The position numbers and the translations under genes were made by a program. The notes beneath the pieces are model-generated. The model saw nothing but the letters and a program-made list of their open reading frames with translations. It did not search any database and was not told the origin of the DNA. 64,000 nucleotides of DNA. Origin: Pandoraea horticolens (GTDB lineage: Bacteria > Pseudomonadota > Gammaproteobacteria > Burkholderiales > Burkholderiaceae). Where the stretch lies: contig NZ_CABPSM010000003.1 of NCBI RefSeq assembly GCF_902459555.1, forward strand, positions 1 through 64,000. Direction: 5' to 3'. Of the stretch, positions 8,840 through 18,173 are shown piece after piece. The number at the start of each line of letters is the position of its first letter. Position 1 is the stretch's first letter.

Positions 8840-8878
8840 CTGTCCGGAGCGGCATCGGTCACGCACCGATCCGGACAG
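8840..8878. terminator. Long hairpin downstream of the porin gene
   Basis: Outer arms CTGTCCGGA/TCCGGACAG (9 bp) enclose a second stem ATCGGT/ACCGAT. It lies 22 bp after the porin stop. There is no T-run, so it may stabilise the transcript or act as a weak terminator. Confidence 0.45.
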
Positions 8879-8900
8879 CTTTGCTACAGGCGGACAGACG

Positions 8901-10076
8901 TCAGAAATCGACGCGAATCCCCAACATGCCGACGAACTGCGAACTCGTTGCCGACGGCGTGCTGTTCTGCGAGTCGCCGACCACCGGACCCGCGTTGATG
9001 ATGCTCGTGGCATTGGCCCCGAGCGACTTGCCGTTGGCGTGCTGCCACGCCTCGAGCGCGTACAGCGACGTGCGTTTCGAGAGCGAATACACCTGCGCGA
9101 GCGAGACCTGATGGTAGGTGGCGGAATCGGTGATGCCGTTGGCCTTCGACGCGGCCGTGTAGCTATACGCTGCCGCCAGACGCCATTGCGGAGCGACGAT
9201 CCACGACGCATGCACGCCCGCCGTGTTGAAGATCGCCGTGTCGTGGAACAGCGACGCGGCGCCCGGCTTGTACTGCACGTTGCTGTAGCTCGCGCCCAGT
9301 GTCACGCTGCCGATCGTGTAAATACCCGCCACGGCGATGTGTTGCAGCACGTCGGCCGAAAGGTAGCCCTGATTGACGGCAGACGCGCCCGGTGTGCCCG
9401 TCGATGCCCCGTTCCAGCTCGCGCCGGTGCCGCCGACGTTGTTGATGCGCAGATAACCGGCTGCCAGCGAGAGCGGGCCACCGTCGTAGCGCAGCGCGCC
9501 GGAATAGGTGTTGCCCTTGCTGAAGGCTCCGGCCTGACCGCCGACGCCGTACTGTAAGCTGGCCGTCACCCCCCACAGCAGCGGCGAGGTGTACGTCACC
9601 GAGTTGTTGATGCGGATGGTCGTGTCGAGACCGTCGATATCGCCCGGGTGGGCGCCGGTTGCGCCCGTCACGTACGAGGTGGGGCCGATGGTGCCGACCA
9701 TCAGATAGTAAGGCGAGTACTGACGCCCGATAGTGACCGTGCCGAGCTGGTCGTTCTTCAGGCCGACGAATGCCTGACGGTTGAACATCACGCCCGACGA
9801 ACTGAACGCGCCGCTGTTGACGTCGAAACCGTTCTCCAGCTGAAACAGCGCTTTGGTGCCGCCGCCGAGATCTTCGGTGCCTCGCAGGCCCCAACGGCTG
9901 CCCGCGAGGTTGCCGTTACGCAGGTAGGTGTTCGACTTGCCGTTCTGGTTGCTGCTGTAAGTCAGTGCATCGTCGACGATCCCGTATAGCGTCACGTTCG
10001 ACTGCGCGAACGCCGGTACGGCACCGGCGGCGAGACCGGCCAACACTAGCCCGGCAAACAGTTTCGAATGTCTCAC
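8901..10076 (-). CDS. Gram-negative general porin (Burkholderia OmpC-like)
   Basis: A 391-residue outer-membrane porin starting at GTG 10076, chosen because AGGAGAAG lies 2-3 bases upstream and the signal peptide (LFAGLVLAGLAAGAVPAFA) begins right after. The mature part opens with QSNVTLYGIVDDALTYSS, contains the beta-barrel motif GSRWGLRGTEDLGGG and NRQAFVGL, and ends GMLGIRVDF with a C-terminal Phe for BAM assembly. It probably provides outer-membrane entry for small anions. It shares strand with the dehydratase upstream (10142-11425), 65 bp away, so it may belong to the aldarate regulon. Confidence 0.92.
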   Translation of the reverse strand: MRHSKLFAGLVLAGLAAGAVPAFAQSNVTLYGIVDDALTYSSNQNGKSNTYLRNGNLAGSRWGLRGTEDLGGGTKALFQLENGFDVNSGAFSSSGVMFNRQAFVGLKNDQLGTVTIGRQYSPYYLMVGTIGPTSYVTGATGAHPGDIDGLDTTIRINNSVTYTSPLLWGVTASLQYGVGGQAGAFSKGNTYSGALRYDGGPLSLAAGYLRINNVGGTGASWNGASTGTPGASAVNQGYLSADVLQHIAVAGIYTIGSVTLGASYSNVQYKPGAASLFHDTAIFNTAGVHASWIVAPQWRLAAAYSYTAASKANGITDSATYHQVSLAQVYSLSKRTSLYALEAWQHANGKSLGANATSIINAGPVVGDSQNSTPSATSSQFVGMLGIRVDF

Positions 10077-10141
10077 GACTTCTCCTCTTGTGATGTGTTT
10101 TGTTGGACTTCGCTTGAAACGTTGCTGCGTGCTCACTGGTG

Positions 10142-11425
10142 CTAAAAACGGGGTGCCTTGCCGCTCCAGCCGGGTTGGTATTTGCGCATCTGGACTGCGT
10201 CGTTGCGGGTGCGCAGTCCGCAACGCAGGTACTGTTCGTGCAGCTTGGCCAACTGGTCCTGATCGATTTCGAGGCCGAGTCCCGGCGCTTTCGTCACGGC
10301 GACCGCGCCATTGCGGATGGTGATCTTTCCGCCGCGCACGACCTCCTCGTCAGCGGCTTGCCACGGGTAGTGCGTGTCGCACGCATAGGACAGACGCGGC
10401 ACGCTCGCGGCCAGATGCGTCATCGCCATCAGGCTGATGCCGAGGTGCGAGTTCGAGTGCATCGACAAGCCGAGATCGAACGTCTCGCACATACGTGCGA
10501 GCAGTTGCGTGTCGCGCAATCCGCCCCAGTAGTGGTGATCGGAAAGGATGATCTGCGCGCCGTTCAGACGTACGTTCTCGCGGAATTGCCGCAGGTCGGT
10601 GACCACCATGTTGGTGGCGAGGGGCATGCCCGTGGCGCGATGCAATTCCGCCATGCCTTCGAGCGTGGGGGTGGGGTCTTCGTAGTACTCGAGATCGCCT
10701 GCGAGTTCGCGTCCCATTGCAATCGCCGTGGGCAGCGACCAGTTGCCATTCGGGTCGATGCGCAACGGCTTGTTCGGAAATGCGCGTTTGAGTGCCTTGA
10801 GGCACTTCACTTCCTCCATAGGATCGAGCACACCGGCTTTGAGCTTGATGCTGCCGAAGCCGTAGGTGTCGATCATCGTGCGAGCTTGCGCAACGAGTTG
10901 CTCGGCACTCAGCGTTTCGCCCCAGCCGTCGGGCGCATAGCCGCTCGCCGGTGCGTCGATGTGCTGCGCGTACTTGAAGAAGAGGTACGCGCTGTACGGC
11001 ACTTCCTGGCGCACCGCACCACCAAGCAATTCGACGAGCGGAATGCCCAGATGACGCGCCTGCAAGTCGAGGAACGGGACTTCGAACGCGGAATAGATCT
11101 TCTCCACGTCCTTGCGTGGGTCGGTGCCCGGCGCGAGTTCGTATTCCACGCGCTCGCCGTGAACACCCTGACGCACCACTGCCGCCACGCGCTCGCGCAG
11201 ACCGTTGGTGTCGAACGGGTCCATCCCGATCAGATGCGAGCGGGTGTTTTCGAGCAATGCCAGAACCGGCGCATCGCCATACGTTTCGCCCAACCCAATG
11301 TGCCCGTTATCGGTCTCGATCTCGATGATCGAGCGCAGCGCGTAGGGCTCATGAATACCGGCGGCGTTGAGCAGCGGCGGGTCGCGAAAAGCAATCGGGG
11401 TGATCGTGATGCGATGGATTTTCAC
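10142..11425 (-). CDS. Enolase-superfamily dehydratase, glucarate dehydratase-like
   Basis: A 427-residue member of the mandelate racemase/muconate lactonizing/enolase superfamily. The capping domain (residues 1-125) leads into a barrel with the catalytic SIKLKAG lysine motif (KxK), metal ligands in RIDPNGNW and YYEDPTP, and the downstream LSDHHYWGG and SMHSNSHLG segments typical of glucarate dehydratases. The reaction is expected to be D-glucarate (or idarate) to 5-dehydro-4-deoxy-D-glucarate, feeding the dehydratase at 19836-20747. The start is GTG 11425 before KIHRITITPIAF; the upstream extension is not family-like. It is divergent from the ABC transporter, with two operator-like dyads between. 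Confidence 0.87.
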   Translation of the reverse strand: MKIHRITITPIAFRDPPLLNAAGIHEPYALRSIIEIETDNGHIGLGETYGDAPVLALLENTRSHLIGMDPFDTNGLRERVAAVVRQGVHGERVEYELAPGTDPRKDVEKIYSAFEVPFLDLQARHLGIPLVELLGGAVRQEVPYSAYLFFKYAQHIDAPASGYAPDGWGETLSAEQLVAQARTMIDTYGFGSIKLKAGVLDPMEEVKCLKALKRAFPNKPLRIDPNGNWSLPTAIAMGRELAGDLEYYEDPTPTLEGMAELHRATGMPLATNMVVTDLRQFRENVRLNGAQIILSDHHYWGGLRDTQLLARMCETFDLGLSMHSNSHLGISLMAMTHLAASVPRLSYACDTHYPWQAADEEVVRGGKITIRNGAVAVTKAPGLGLEIDQDQLAKLHEQYLRCGLRTRNDAVQMRKYQPGWSGKAPRF

Positions 11426-11498
11426 GGTGGCTGATTCCCTTTCTCCGCAGACACAGGTCACGGACGAATACGCAATATGCGTTTGTTGAGGTAACTTT

Positions 11499-11514
11499 TA
11501 CGTCATCGTATGAC
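11499..11514. promoter_or_regulatory. Candidate FadR-family operator upstream of the dehydratase
   Basis: TACGTCATCGTATGAC contains the dyad GTCAT-CGT-ATGAC. The same GTCAT-N3-ATGAC pattern lies at 11691 and a near match at 20828. Inference: the operator of the GntR/FCD regulator at 7918-8670. Confidence 0.5.
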
Positions 11515-11690
11515 TGGGCGTAATTTAGGTGACGCGCAGGGCGTCTCTCTATCGGTGTAATCCCTGATAAATGATTGAGGGTTCTCATGGAATCGCCTTA
11601 AATAGTGGGGTTTGGCGTGAGTATTTCGCTTTCCTAGGGAAATCTCTGAGGCGGTTCGGCACGTCTCACGATTGCAAATTAGCCATTCGA

Positions 11691-11703
11691 GTCATATGAT
11701 GAC
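11691..11703. promoter_or_regulatory. Candidate FadR-family operator upstream of the ABC transporter
   Basis: GTCAT-ATG-ATGAC is a perfect 5-bp-arm dyad, 33 bp before the solute-binding-protein start. It is close to the ribosome binding site, where a bound repressor would block transcription. Confidence 0.5.
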
Positions 11704-11736
11704 TTACGAGAAATTCAACTCTAAAGAGGAGACAAC

Positions 11737-12912
11737 ATGGTCTTTAGCCGCAGGGGATTCTGGCAACACGCGCTTGGCGCACTGGCATGTGCCGCCGCAC
11801 TGGGAAGCATGGCGAGTACCGCTACTGCTGCGCCGGTCGCGCTTAACATCGTCGACGTCGCAGGAAACCTCGCCCTCACGCAGAAGGGCTTCGAGGCGTT
11901 CCGCGACAAGTACCCGGATCTGGTCTCCAAGATCACGTTCACCAACGCGCCTGCCCCGCAACTGCCGGGCAAGATCAAGGCCATGCAAGCGGCCGGGCGC
12001 TCGGATATCGACATCGTGCTCACCGGGACCGACGCTCTTGCGGCCGGTATCCAGCAAAATCTCTGGCAGCGTCTGCTGCCCGACTACAGCGCGAAGTTTC
12101 CGGGCGTGCTCGACAAATACGCGCCGAACGTGCGCGCCATGCAGGAACTCTCGAAGGGCTACGGCCTGGCTGTGACGTTCATGCCGGCAGGCCCCCTCGT
12201 CGAATACAACCCGGCTAAGGTCAGCAACCCGCCGAAGACGCCCGCCGAACTGCTCGCGTGGTGCAAGGCGAATCCGGGCAAGCTGATTTATGCGCGTCCG
12301 GCCAACTCGGGGCCGGGCCGCACGTTCCTCATGGGCTTGCCGTATCTGCTGGGCGACAAAGATCCGCACGACCCGGTCAAGGGTTGGGACAAGACGTGGG
12401 CGTTCCTGAAGGAGCTCGACGCGTGCATTCCGTACTACCCGGGCGGCACGTCGGCCGTGATGAAGGAATTGGGTGAGGGCAGTCGCGACATGACGCTCAC
12501 CGTCACGGGCTGGGACATCAATCCGCGTGCCCTGGGCATCGTGCCGGCGACGTTCAAGGTGCAATCGTTCGACAAGTTCACGTGGGTCAACGACGCGCAT
12601 TACATCGTTGTTCCCAAGGGCGTGCCGAAAGAGAAGATGGACGTCATCGTCAAGCTGATCAACTTCATGCTCGAGCCGGCACAGCAAGCGCTCACGTATG
12701 ACGACGGCTATTTCTATCCGGGCCCTGCGGTGAAGGACGTGCCGCTGTCCGCCGCCCCGGCGAAGAGCCAGGAAGTGATCGCGAAGTACGGCCGGCCGGA
12801 ATACGCGAAACTCATTGCCGACTTCCCGCATGCCGTGCCGCTCGACGCGACGGCGATGGTGGCGGCGTTCCAGAAATGGGACGCCGAGATCGGCTCGCTG
12901 AAATCGAAGTGA
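11737..12912 (+). CDS. ABC transporter solute-binding protein (polyamine/iron-type family 1)
   Basis: A 391-residue periplasmic binding protein. The N-terminus has a signal peptide with a twin-arginine-like SRRGFW motif, so Tat export is possible, and cleavage is likely near STATAAP. The mature part (LNIVDVAGNLALTQKGFEAF, then SDIDIVLTGTDAL) matches the family of extracellular binding proteins grouped with spermidine/putrescine and Fe3+ binders. A strong AGAGGAG lies 6 bases before the ATG. It heads a four-gene operon with an ATPase and two permeases. The substrate in this setting is plausibly an aldarate or related sugar acid, although the family annotation alone would say polyamine. Confidence 0.85.
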   Translation: MVFSRRGFWQHALGALACAAALGSMASTATAAPVALNIVDVAGNLALTQKGFEAFRDKYPDLVSKITFTNAPAPQLPGKIKAMQAAGRSDIDIVLTGTDALAAGIQQNLWQRLLPDYSAKFPGVLDKYAPNVRAMQELSKGYGLAVTFMPAGPLVEYNPAKVSNPPKTPAELLAWCKANPGKLIYARPANSGPGRTFLMGLPYLLGDKDPHDPVKGWDKTWAFLKELDACIPYYPGGTSAVMKELGEGSRDMTLTVTGWDINPRALGIVPATFKVQSFDKFTWVNDAHYIVVPKGVPKEKMDVIVKLINFMLEPAQQALTYDDGYFYPGPAVKDVPLSAAPAKSQEVIAKYGRPEYAKLIADFPHAVPLDATAMVAAFQKWDAEIGSLKSK

Positions 12913-12933
12913 CCGGAGTCATCGGAGTCGCGT

Positions 12934-14016
12934 ATGAAGCACAACTTTCAACACCTGCGTCTCGATAACGTCGCGCGTAGTTTCACCAACGCGGAGGGAC
13001 AGTCCGTGGCCGCCTTGAACGGCCTGGACCTGACTATCGAGCGAGGCGAATTCATCGCCCTGCTGGGCCCCTCGGGGTGCGGCAAATCGACGGCGCTCAA
13101 CTGTATTGCCGGACTCACGCCGCTGACCGGCGGCGCGATCTGGCTCGACGACGAGCGCATTGACGTGCTGCCGAGCGAGAAGCGCGGCTTCGGCATGGTC
13201 TTCCAGAACTATGCGTTGTTTCCGCACATGAGCGTGCTCGAGAACGTGGGCTTCGGCCTGCGTATGCGCGGTGTGTCACGCGCCGAGATCGAGAAGCGCG
13301 CCCGGGAAGCGTTGCAACTCGTGCAACTCGTAGGGCATGAGCGCAAGCTGCCGGGCCAGCTCTCGGGCGGGCAGCAGCAGCGCGTGGCGATTGCTCGCGC
13401 CATCGTGATCGAGCCGCCCGTCGTGCTGATGGACGAACCGCTCTCGAACCTCGACGCGAAGCTGCGCATCGAGATGCGCGCCGAGATCCGTCGCATTCAC
13501 GGCAAGCTCGATCGTGCAACCATCTACGTCACGCACGATCAGGACGAAGCGCTGTCCATGGCCGACCGCATCGTGGTGATGAAAGAGGGCGTGGTGCAGC
13601 AGATCGGCGCACCGCGCGATGTGTACTGCCGTCCGCGCAATCTGCATGTGGCGCGCTTCATGGGCTATCGCAATGTGCTCGACGTGTCGATCACGTCGGC
13701 GCAGGGCGATCATGCGCGTGTGTCGTGCGGCGGCGCGTCGTTCGACGGCGTGCTCATGGAGTCGCCGGGCAGCGAAGGCAAGGTCAGCGTAGCGATTCGT
13801 CCCGACGATTTCGAACGCGCCCAGGCCGCGAACGACAACGCGTTCGAAGCGGTTGTGGAAACCGTCGAGTACGGTGGCCGCGATTCGCTTTTGCGCGTGG
13901 CGTCGCCGTTCGGGCCGCTTTATGCGCGCTTGCCCGGCGACTATGCGGTCGGCGAACGTGTGCCGCTTCACGTGCCGGCCGACCGCACGCTCGTCTACGC
14001 CGGGGAACGCGCATGA
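12934..14016 (+). CDS. ABC transporter ATP-binding protein (PotA-like)
   Basis: A 360-residue ATPase. The Walker A is GPSGCGKST (about residues 48-56), the signature [14 protein letters not shown], and the Walker [14 protein letters not shown] followed by the H-loop [17 protein letters not shown]-terminal TOBE-type region (from about 250) contains [12 protein letters not shown]. It is 21 bp downstream of the binding-protein gene and overlaps the first permease start by ATGA. It energises import through the two permeases. Confidence 0.93.
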   Translation: MKHNFQHLRLDNVARSFTNAEGQSVAALNGLDLTIERGEFIALLGPSGCGKSTALNCIAGLTPLTGGAIWLDDERIDVLPSEKRGFGMVFQNYALFPHMSVLENVGFGLRMRGVSRAEIEKRAREALQLVQLVGHERKLPGQLSGGQQQRVAIARAIVIEPPVVLMDEPLSNLDAKLRIEMRAEIRRIHGKLDRATIYVTHDQDEALSMADRIVVMKEGVVQQIGAPRDVYCRPRNLHVARFMGYRNVLDVSITSAQGDHARVSCGGASFDGVLMESPGSEGKVSVAIRPDDFERAQAANDNAFEAVVETVEYGGRDSLLRVASPFGPLYARLPGDYAVGERVPLHVPADRTLVYAGERA

Positions 14017-14900
14017 GTGCGGCCACGACTGCCTCGTCGCTGACCCCGGCGGCGCGCTTCGACGGCCGGGGCTGGCTGGTTGCGCCGGCGCTCGTGTGCC
14101 TGATCGGGATGTTCGTGTACCCGTTCGCCTACGGTCTGTTCCTGTCGTTCCAGCCGATGGAGGGCGGCGGTGTCTTCGCGAACTATCTCAAGTTCTTCAC
14201 GGAACCGACGCTGTGGCCGACGGTGCTCATCACGCTCAAGCTCGCGGTGCCCGCGACGTTGATCAACGTGGGCGCATCGGTGCCGGCCGCCTTCGCGCTG
14301 CGCAAGAGCACGCGCGCATCGAAATTCGTGACGATGTTGCTCGTCGTGCCGGTGACGCTCGGCACGGTGCTCATCGCCGACGGCATGCTGACGTACTACG
14401 GTCCGAACGGCTGGTTCCCACAGGCGCTGCACGCACTGCATTTGTACAGCGACGAGGTGCGTCTGACGCACAACTATTGGGGCGTGTTGATCTCGCTGGT
14501 GATCTCGGGCTTTCCGTTCGCGTTCCTGCTGATTCTGTCGTACGTGACAGGCATCGATCCGACGCTCGCACGCGCGGCCGGCACGCTCGGCGCCGGACCA
14601 TGGCAGCAATTCCGGTTGATCTATCTGCCGTTGCTGGTGCCGGGGCTGACGATGGCGGCATGCCTGTCGTTCGTGCAGGCCTTCTCGGTGTTTCCGTCGG
14701 CCGTGCTGCTCGGTGTGCCGGCAGGCGCCACGCGAGTGGTGTCGATTGCGGCCTATGAAGCGGCGTTCGAGAGTTATGACTACTCGCTGGCGTCATGCGT
14801 TGCCATTGTGATGGGCTTCGTCCAGTTGCTGATCGTGGCGGGCATGCTCGGCGCACGCCGGGCGTTCTACAGTGGTCCCACCACGGGAGGTAAGGGATGA
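14013..14900 (+). CDS. ABC transporter permease 1
   Basis: A 295-residue inner-membrane permease with about six membrane segments, starting WLVAPALVCLIGMFVYPFAY. The EAA loop (AAGTLGAGPWQQFRLIYLPLL) near residue 190 contacts the ATPase. The start is the ATG of the ATGA overlap with the ATPase stop, indicating translational coupling. Confidence 0.92.
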   Translation: MSAATTASSLTPAARFDGRGWLVAPALVCLIGMFVYPFAYGLFLSFQPMEGGGVFANYLKFFTEPTLWPTVLITLKLAVPATLINVGASVPAAFALRKSTRASKFVTMLLVVPVTLGTVLIADGMLTYYGPNGWFPQALHALHLYSDEVRLTHNYWGVLISLVISGFPFAFLLILSYVTGIDPTLARAAGTLGAGPWQQFRLIYLPLLVPGLTMAACLSFVQAFSVFPSAVLLGVPAGATRVVSIAAYEAAFESYDYSLASCVAIVMGFVQLLIVAGMLGARRAFYSGPTTGGKG

Positions 14901-15853
14901 GCGGTACGGATAAGCCTTTGGCCGGAACGCTGGCCGCGCAGAACGGAGATTTCATGACGACGCCTTCGCCCGTGAGTCCAGCCGCAGTGGCGAGCGGGAC
15001 ACGTCGCAAGATACGTCGAGAAGGACCGGGCTCGCGCCTTTGGCGCGCGCTGGTGTGGGGCGCGATGATCTTCTTCCTCGTGAACGTCGGGCTGATGATC
15101 GCCACCGTCACGATGAACTCATTCGCTACGCGCTGGTTCGGCACCCCCTTGCCTGAAGGCTTCACGCTGCATTGGTACGCGCAGGCATGGCAGGACTTCC
15201 AGCTTGCGCAGGTGCTGTGGGTGACCGTCGAAGTCGTGGGGGCCGTCGTGCTGCTGTCGATTGCGCTGGGTGTGCCGGCGGCGTATGCGTTGGCGCGGGT
15301 GCAGTTCCCCGGCAAGCGGCTCGCGATGCTGGTCTTTCTGCTGCCGATGATGGTGCCGCCCGTCACGTATGGCATTCCGATGGCGACGGTGCTCTACAAG
15401 GTCGGGCTGGGGGGCACGCTCGCGGGCGTGATTCTCGCGAACCTCGTGCCGTCGCTGCCGTTCGTGATTCTGGTGATGACCCCGTTCATCGAGCAGATCG
15501 ACCCGAATCTCGAAGCCGCCGCACGTATCTTCGGCGCGAACACGCAGAAGTACTTCCGTCACGTGTTGCTGCCGTTGCTGGTGCCGGGCATTCTCGCGGC
15601 GGGACTGCTGACGCTGGTGCGCACCATCGGCATGTTCGAACTGACGTTCTTCACGGCGGGGCCCGATACGCAGACGCTGGTCGTTGCGCTCTACTACGCG
15701 GTGTTCTCGACCGGCGTACGGGCGCCACAGTCCATCGACGCGATGGCCATGATCTACATGGCCATCACCCTGCTGTGGGTGCTCATCGCGCTTCAGTTCG
15801 TGAGTCCGACGCAGTTGGTGAGCCGCGTCAAGGAAGCGCCGAAGGACGCGTAA
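14897..15853 (+). CDS. ABC transporter permease 2
   Basis: A 318-residue inner-membrane permease, again coupled to the preceding gene by ATGA. A cytoplasmic N-terminal tail of about 45 residues precedes the first membrane helix (LVWGAMIFFLVNVGLMIATV). The EAA loop AARIFGANTQKYFRHVLLPL is near residue 210. It forms the transmembrane pore with permease 1. A second in-frame ATG at 14954 could give a shorter product, but the overlap favours 14897. Confidence 0.9.
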   Translation: MSGTDKPLAGTLAAQNGDFMTTPSPVSPAAVASGTRRKIRREGPGSRLWRALVWGAMIFFLVNVGLMIATVTMNSFATRWFGTPLPEGFTLHWYAQAWQDFQLAQVLWVTVEVVGAVVLLSIALGVPAAYALARVQFPGKRLAMLVFLLPMMVPPVTYGIPMATVLYKVGLGGTLAGVILANLVPSLPFVILVMTPFIEQIDPNLEAAARIFGANTQKYFRHVLLPLLVPGILAAGLLTLVRTIGMFELTFFTAGPDTQTLVVALYYAVFSTGVRAPQSIDAMAMIYMAITLLWVLIALQFVSPTQLVSRVKEAPKDA

Positions 15854-15862
15854 GCCGTGCGG

Positions 15863-15888
15863 GCGCCGCGCGTCAGTATGCGCGGCGC
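15863..15888. terminator. GC-rich hairpin after the ABC operon
   Basis: GCGCCGCGC and GCGCGGCGC form a 9-bp stem with an 8-base loop 9 bp after the last permease stop. No T-run follows, so termination strength is uncertain. Confidence 0.45.
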
Positions 15889-16011
15889 TGGCTGTCTGGC
15901 CCGATTGTTGCGCCGCAACAAAAAAATATCGATCGAATTCGATGGAATAAGGCGCGGGGCCCAGGCGTTCTGAGAGTGTCGTCACCGACATTTCTCTCAG
16001 GAGCCAAAGTC

Positions 16012-16404
16012 ATGAACCAACGTCAATCGATGTCCGCCATGCTTACCGCCGTCGTGGCCGCCGCAGGTCTTTTCGCTGCTGCTGCCGCGCACGCCGAGAC
16101 CTCGCTCAAGGCCATGGGCGGCATGCTGGTCGATGGTCATAGCCGTACCGTCTACACGTTCGACAAAGATGTGGCCGGCAGCGGCAAGAGCACTTGTAAT
16201 GGGGCGTGCGCCGAAGCCTGGCCGCCGGTGATGGCCGCGCCGGGTGCGAAGGCCGAAGGTGATTACAGCGTCATCACGCGCGACGACGGCAAGATGCAAT
16301 GGGCGTACAAGGGCAAACCGGTCTACCTGTTCACGAAAGATGCCGCGCCGGGCGATAAGAAGGGCGACGGCTTCAAGGACGTGTGGCACGTCGTCAAGCC
16401 CTGA
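16012..16404 (+). CDS. COG4315-type secreted protein of unknown function
   Basis: A 130-residue exported protein with a signal peptide (SAMLTAVVAAAGLFAAAAAH) cleaved near AHA. Two copies of the family repeat follow: DGHSRTVYTFDKDVAGSG with CNGACAEAWPPVMA, and YKGKPVYLFTKDAAPGDKKG with VWHVV. The paired Cys in CNGAC may form a disulfide or bind a ligand. The function of this family (often called a lipoprotein) is unknown. It lies upstream of an ECF sigma/anti-sigma pair, an association seen in other proteobacteria, so it may be a target of that sigma factor. The start ATG follows CAGGAG by 8 bases. Confidence 0.85.
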   Translation: MNQRQSMSAMLTAVVAAAGLFAAAAAHAETSLKAMGGMLVDGHSRTVYTFDKDVAGSGKSTCNGACAEAWPPVMAAPGAKAEGDYSVITRDDGKMQWAYKGKPVYLFTKDAAPGDKKGDGFKDVWHVVKP

Positions 16405-16492
16405 GCGAGGGCGCGGGCAGTATTAACGGGGAGCAGAGGGTGTTGGCGTTCCGGCCGGCCTCGCGCCAGGATGCAAAGTCGCGGCGGCTCAG

Positions 16493-16498
16493 TATAAT
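16493..16498 (+). promoter_or_regulatory. Consensus -10 hexamer upstream of the sigma factor gene
   Basis: TATAAT, 83 bp before the sigma factor start. The -35 region at the 17-bp spacing (GATGCA) is poor, so the promoter assignment is tentative. Confidence 0.35.
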
Positions 16499-16580
16499 TT
16501 TGCGGCAGACGCTGGCGGTATCCGCTGGCGATGCTTCGGACTGGCTTGCCGCCAAGCACCCTCCGCCAGGAAATTCGCCG

Positions 16581-17144
16581 ATGACCGGTCAGGATTTGCC
16601 CAGTTTGCTCCCGGGCTTGCTGCCACGCCTCTGGGCGTTCGCTCTGCGCATTACGGGCGACCGCCACGATGCCGAGGATCTCGTGCAACGCGCTTGCGTG
16701 CACGCGCTCGAGCGCGTGCCTCAATGGCAGCCGGGCACCTCGGCATTGAGCTGGATGTACAGCATCGTGCATACCACGTGGATCAACGAGATCCGCGCGC
16801 GCCGCGTTCGTTCGCGCGGCAGTCTGGCGTGGGACGACGCCGATGTCGAAGCAATCCCCGATCTTCAGGCGTCGACGCCGGAAGATCTGGCGAGTTATCG
16901 CCAGGTGTTCGGTGCCGTCGATCGTCTGCCCGAAGCGCAGCGATTCGTCGTGCTGCTCGTGGCCGTGGAGGGGCTCAGTTATCAGGAGGCGGCGCTCGTG
17001 CTCGACGTACCCATCGGCACGGTCATGAGTCGCCTGTCGCGCGCACGCCGTACGATTGGCGACCAGTTCCGTCACCCGGCAAGGCAACCCCGTGGTGCCG
17101 ATGGTGCCGGCCCCGCCTCCGGCACATGCGAGGAGGACGCGTGA
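16581..17144 (+). CDS. RNA polymerase ECF sigma factor
   Basis: A 187-residue sigma-70-family protein. Region 2 is at residues 15-85 (LWAFALRITGDRHDAEDLVQ, then WMYSIVHTTWINEIRARR). Region 4 is at residues 110-160 (LPEAQRFVVLLVAVEGLSYQ, then PIGTVMSRLSRARRTI). The ATG start gives the standard ECF length. Its stop overlaps the next gene by TGATG, so it is coupled to the membrane-bound anti-sigma factor. It probably drives its own operon and perhaps the COG4315 gene. Confidence 0.92.
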   Translation: MTGQDLPSLLPGLLPRLWAFALRITGDRHDAEDLVQRACVHALERVPQWQPGTSALSWMYSIVHTTWINEIRARRVRSRGSLAWDDADVEAIPDLQASTPEDLASYRQVFGAVDRLPEAQRFVVLLVAVEGLSYQEAALVLDVPIGTVMSRLSRARRTIGDQFRHPARQPRGADGAGPASGTCEEDA

Positions 17145-18130
17145 TGAACGAAGACGATATCCGCCTGCTCGCGTACGTCGACGAAACCCTTCCCGCTGCG
17201 CAGCGGGAGGAAGTGGAAGCGGCGATGATCGCGTCGCCCGAATTGACCGACGCGGTCGAGTCGCTGCGCGCGTCGCGTCTGCCGTATCGCGAGACGTTCG
17301 CCGCGCAGGTGATTCCGCCGGTGCCTGACAGTCTTAGCGCGAATCTCGAAGCCCTGCTGCGTGCCCATGCGCTGCAGCAGATGGTGGCGGAGGGCAGGAC
17401 CGCCGACGTCGTGATCCCGCTCGAGTCTGCTGCGTCCATTCGTGTCGATGACGCGCATAACCTGCCCGCCGCCAACGATGCCCCTGCCGGACGGCGCGTG
17501 CGTGCATGGTGGCTCGCTGCGGCGTTTGTTGCTGGCGTGGCGGCGACCGCCTTCACGCTGTCGTTGGCGCCAGGCGGGCTGAACAAGTCGGGGGCAGGCA
17601 GCGCAGGGCTGATGACGGCCTCGGCGCCACCGCCGCCGAAGTCGCCGCAAGGCACGACTTGGGTGCGCGCTGCCGCCGAGTATCAGCAACTGTATGCGCG
17701 CGACACGATCGCATCGGTTCGGGTGGACGAGAGCGACACTGAGCGTACCGTCAGCGATATTCGCCAAAACGACAAACTCGATATCAATGTTCCCGATCTG
17801 CGCTCGCAAGGGCTGACGTTCAAGCGCGTGCAACGTCTGCGTTGGCAGGACCGGGCGCTCGTGCAGATGGTGTATCTGCCGCAGACGGGCGATCCGGTTG
17901 CGTTGTGCGTACTGCGAGATCCGCGTCCGGATCAGGGGGTAGCGGAGCAAAAGATCGACCAGATGGGGGTGGTGACGTGGCGCAAGGGACAGATCGGTTA
18001 CGCTCTCATCGGCGCACCCGGTTCGGTAGATCTCAAAGCCGTGGCCAAGGCGCTGTCGGATGGGCCTGTCGCACCACTGTACGGCCTGTTGATGCTGCCG
18101 GAAATCACACGAGGGCATTCGGCTTCGTAG
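17144..18130 (+). CDS. Membrane anti-sigma factor
   Basis: A 328-residue protein. Residues 1-65 resemble the N-terminal anti-sigma module that opens with DDIRLLAYVDETLPAAQREE. A single membrane helix (WWLAAAFVAGVAATAFTLSL) at about residues 118-138 separates this cytoplasmic part from a periplasmic domain of about 190 residues. No HxxxCxxC zinc motif is seen, so it is not a ZAS-type anti-sigma. It overlaps the sigma factor stop (TGATG), which ensures stoichiometric expression. The periplasmic part may sense an envelope signal; its fold is not recognized. Confidence 0.85.
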   Translation: MNEDDIRLLAYVDETLPAAQREEVEAAMIASPELTDAVESLRASRLPYRETFAAQVIPPVPDSLSANLEALLRAHALQQMVAEGRTADVVIPLESAASIRVDDAHNLPAANDAPAGRRVRAWWLAAAFVAGVAATAFTLSLAPGGLNKSGAGSAGLMTASAPPPPKSPQGTTWVRAAAEYQQLYARDTIASVRVDESDTERTVSDIRQNDKLDINVPDLRSQGLTFKRVQRLRWQDRALVQMVYLPQTGDPVALCVLRDPRPDQGVAEQKIDQMGVVTWRKGQIGYALIGAPGSVDLKAVAKALSDGPVAPLYGLLMLPEITRGHSAS

Positions 18131-18173
18131 TCACTTCATCGTTGCTTCGCCGCCTCTCTGACACGTCGCCCCA

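Larger units (their letters stand above)
11426..11736. other. Divergent promoter region of the dehydratase and ABC transporter
   Basis: 311 bp without a gene. It contains two operator-like dyads (11499-11514 and 11691-11703) and AT-rich stretches suitable for promoters in both directions. Confidence 0.6.
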
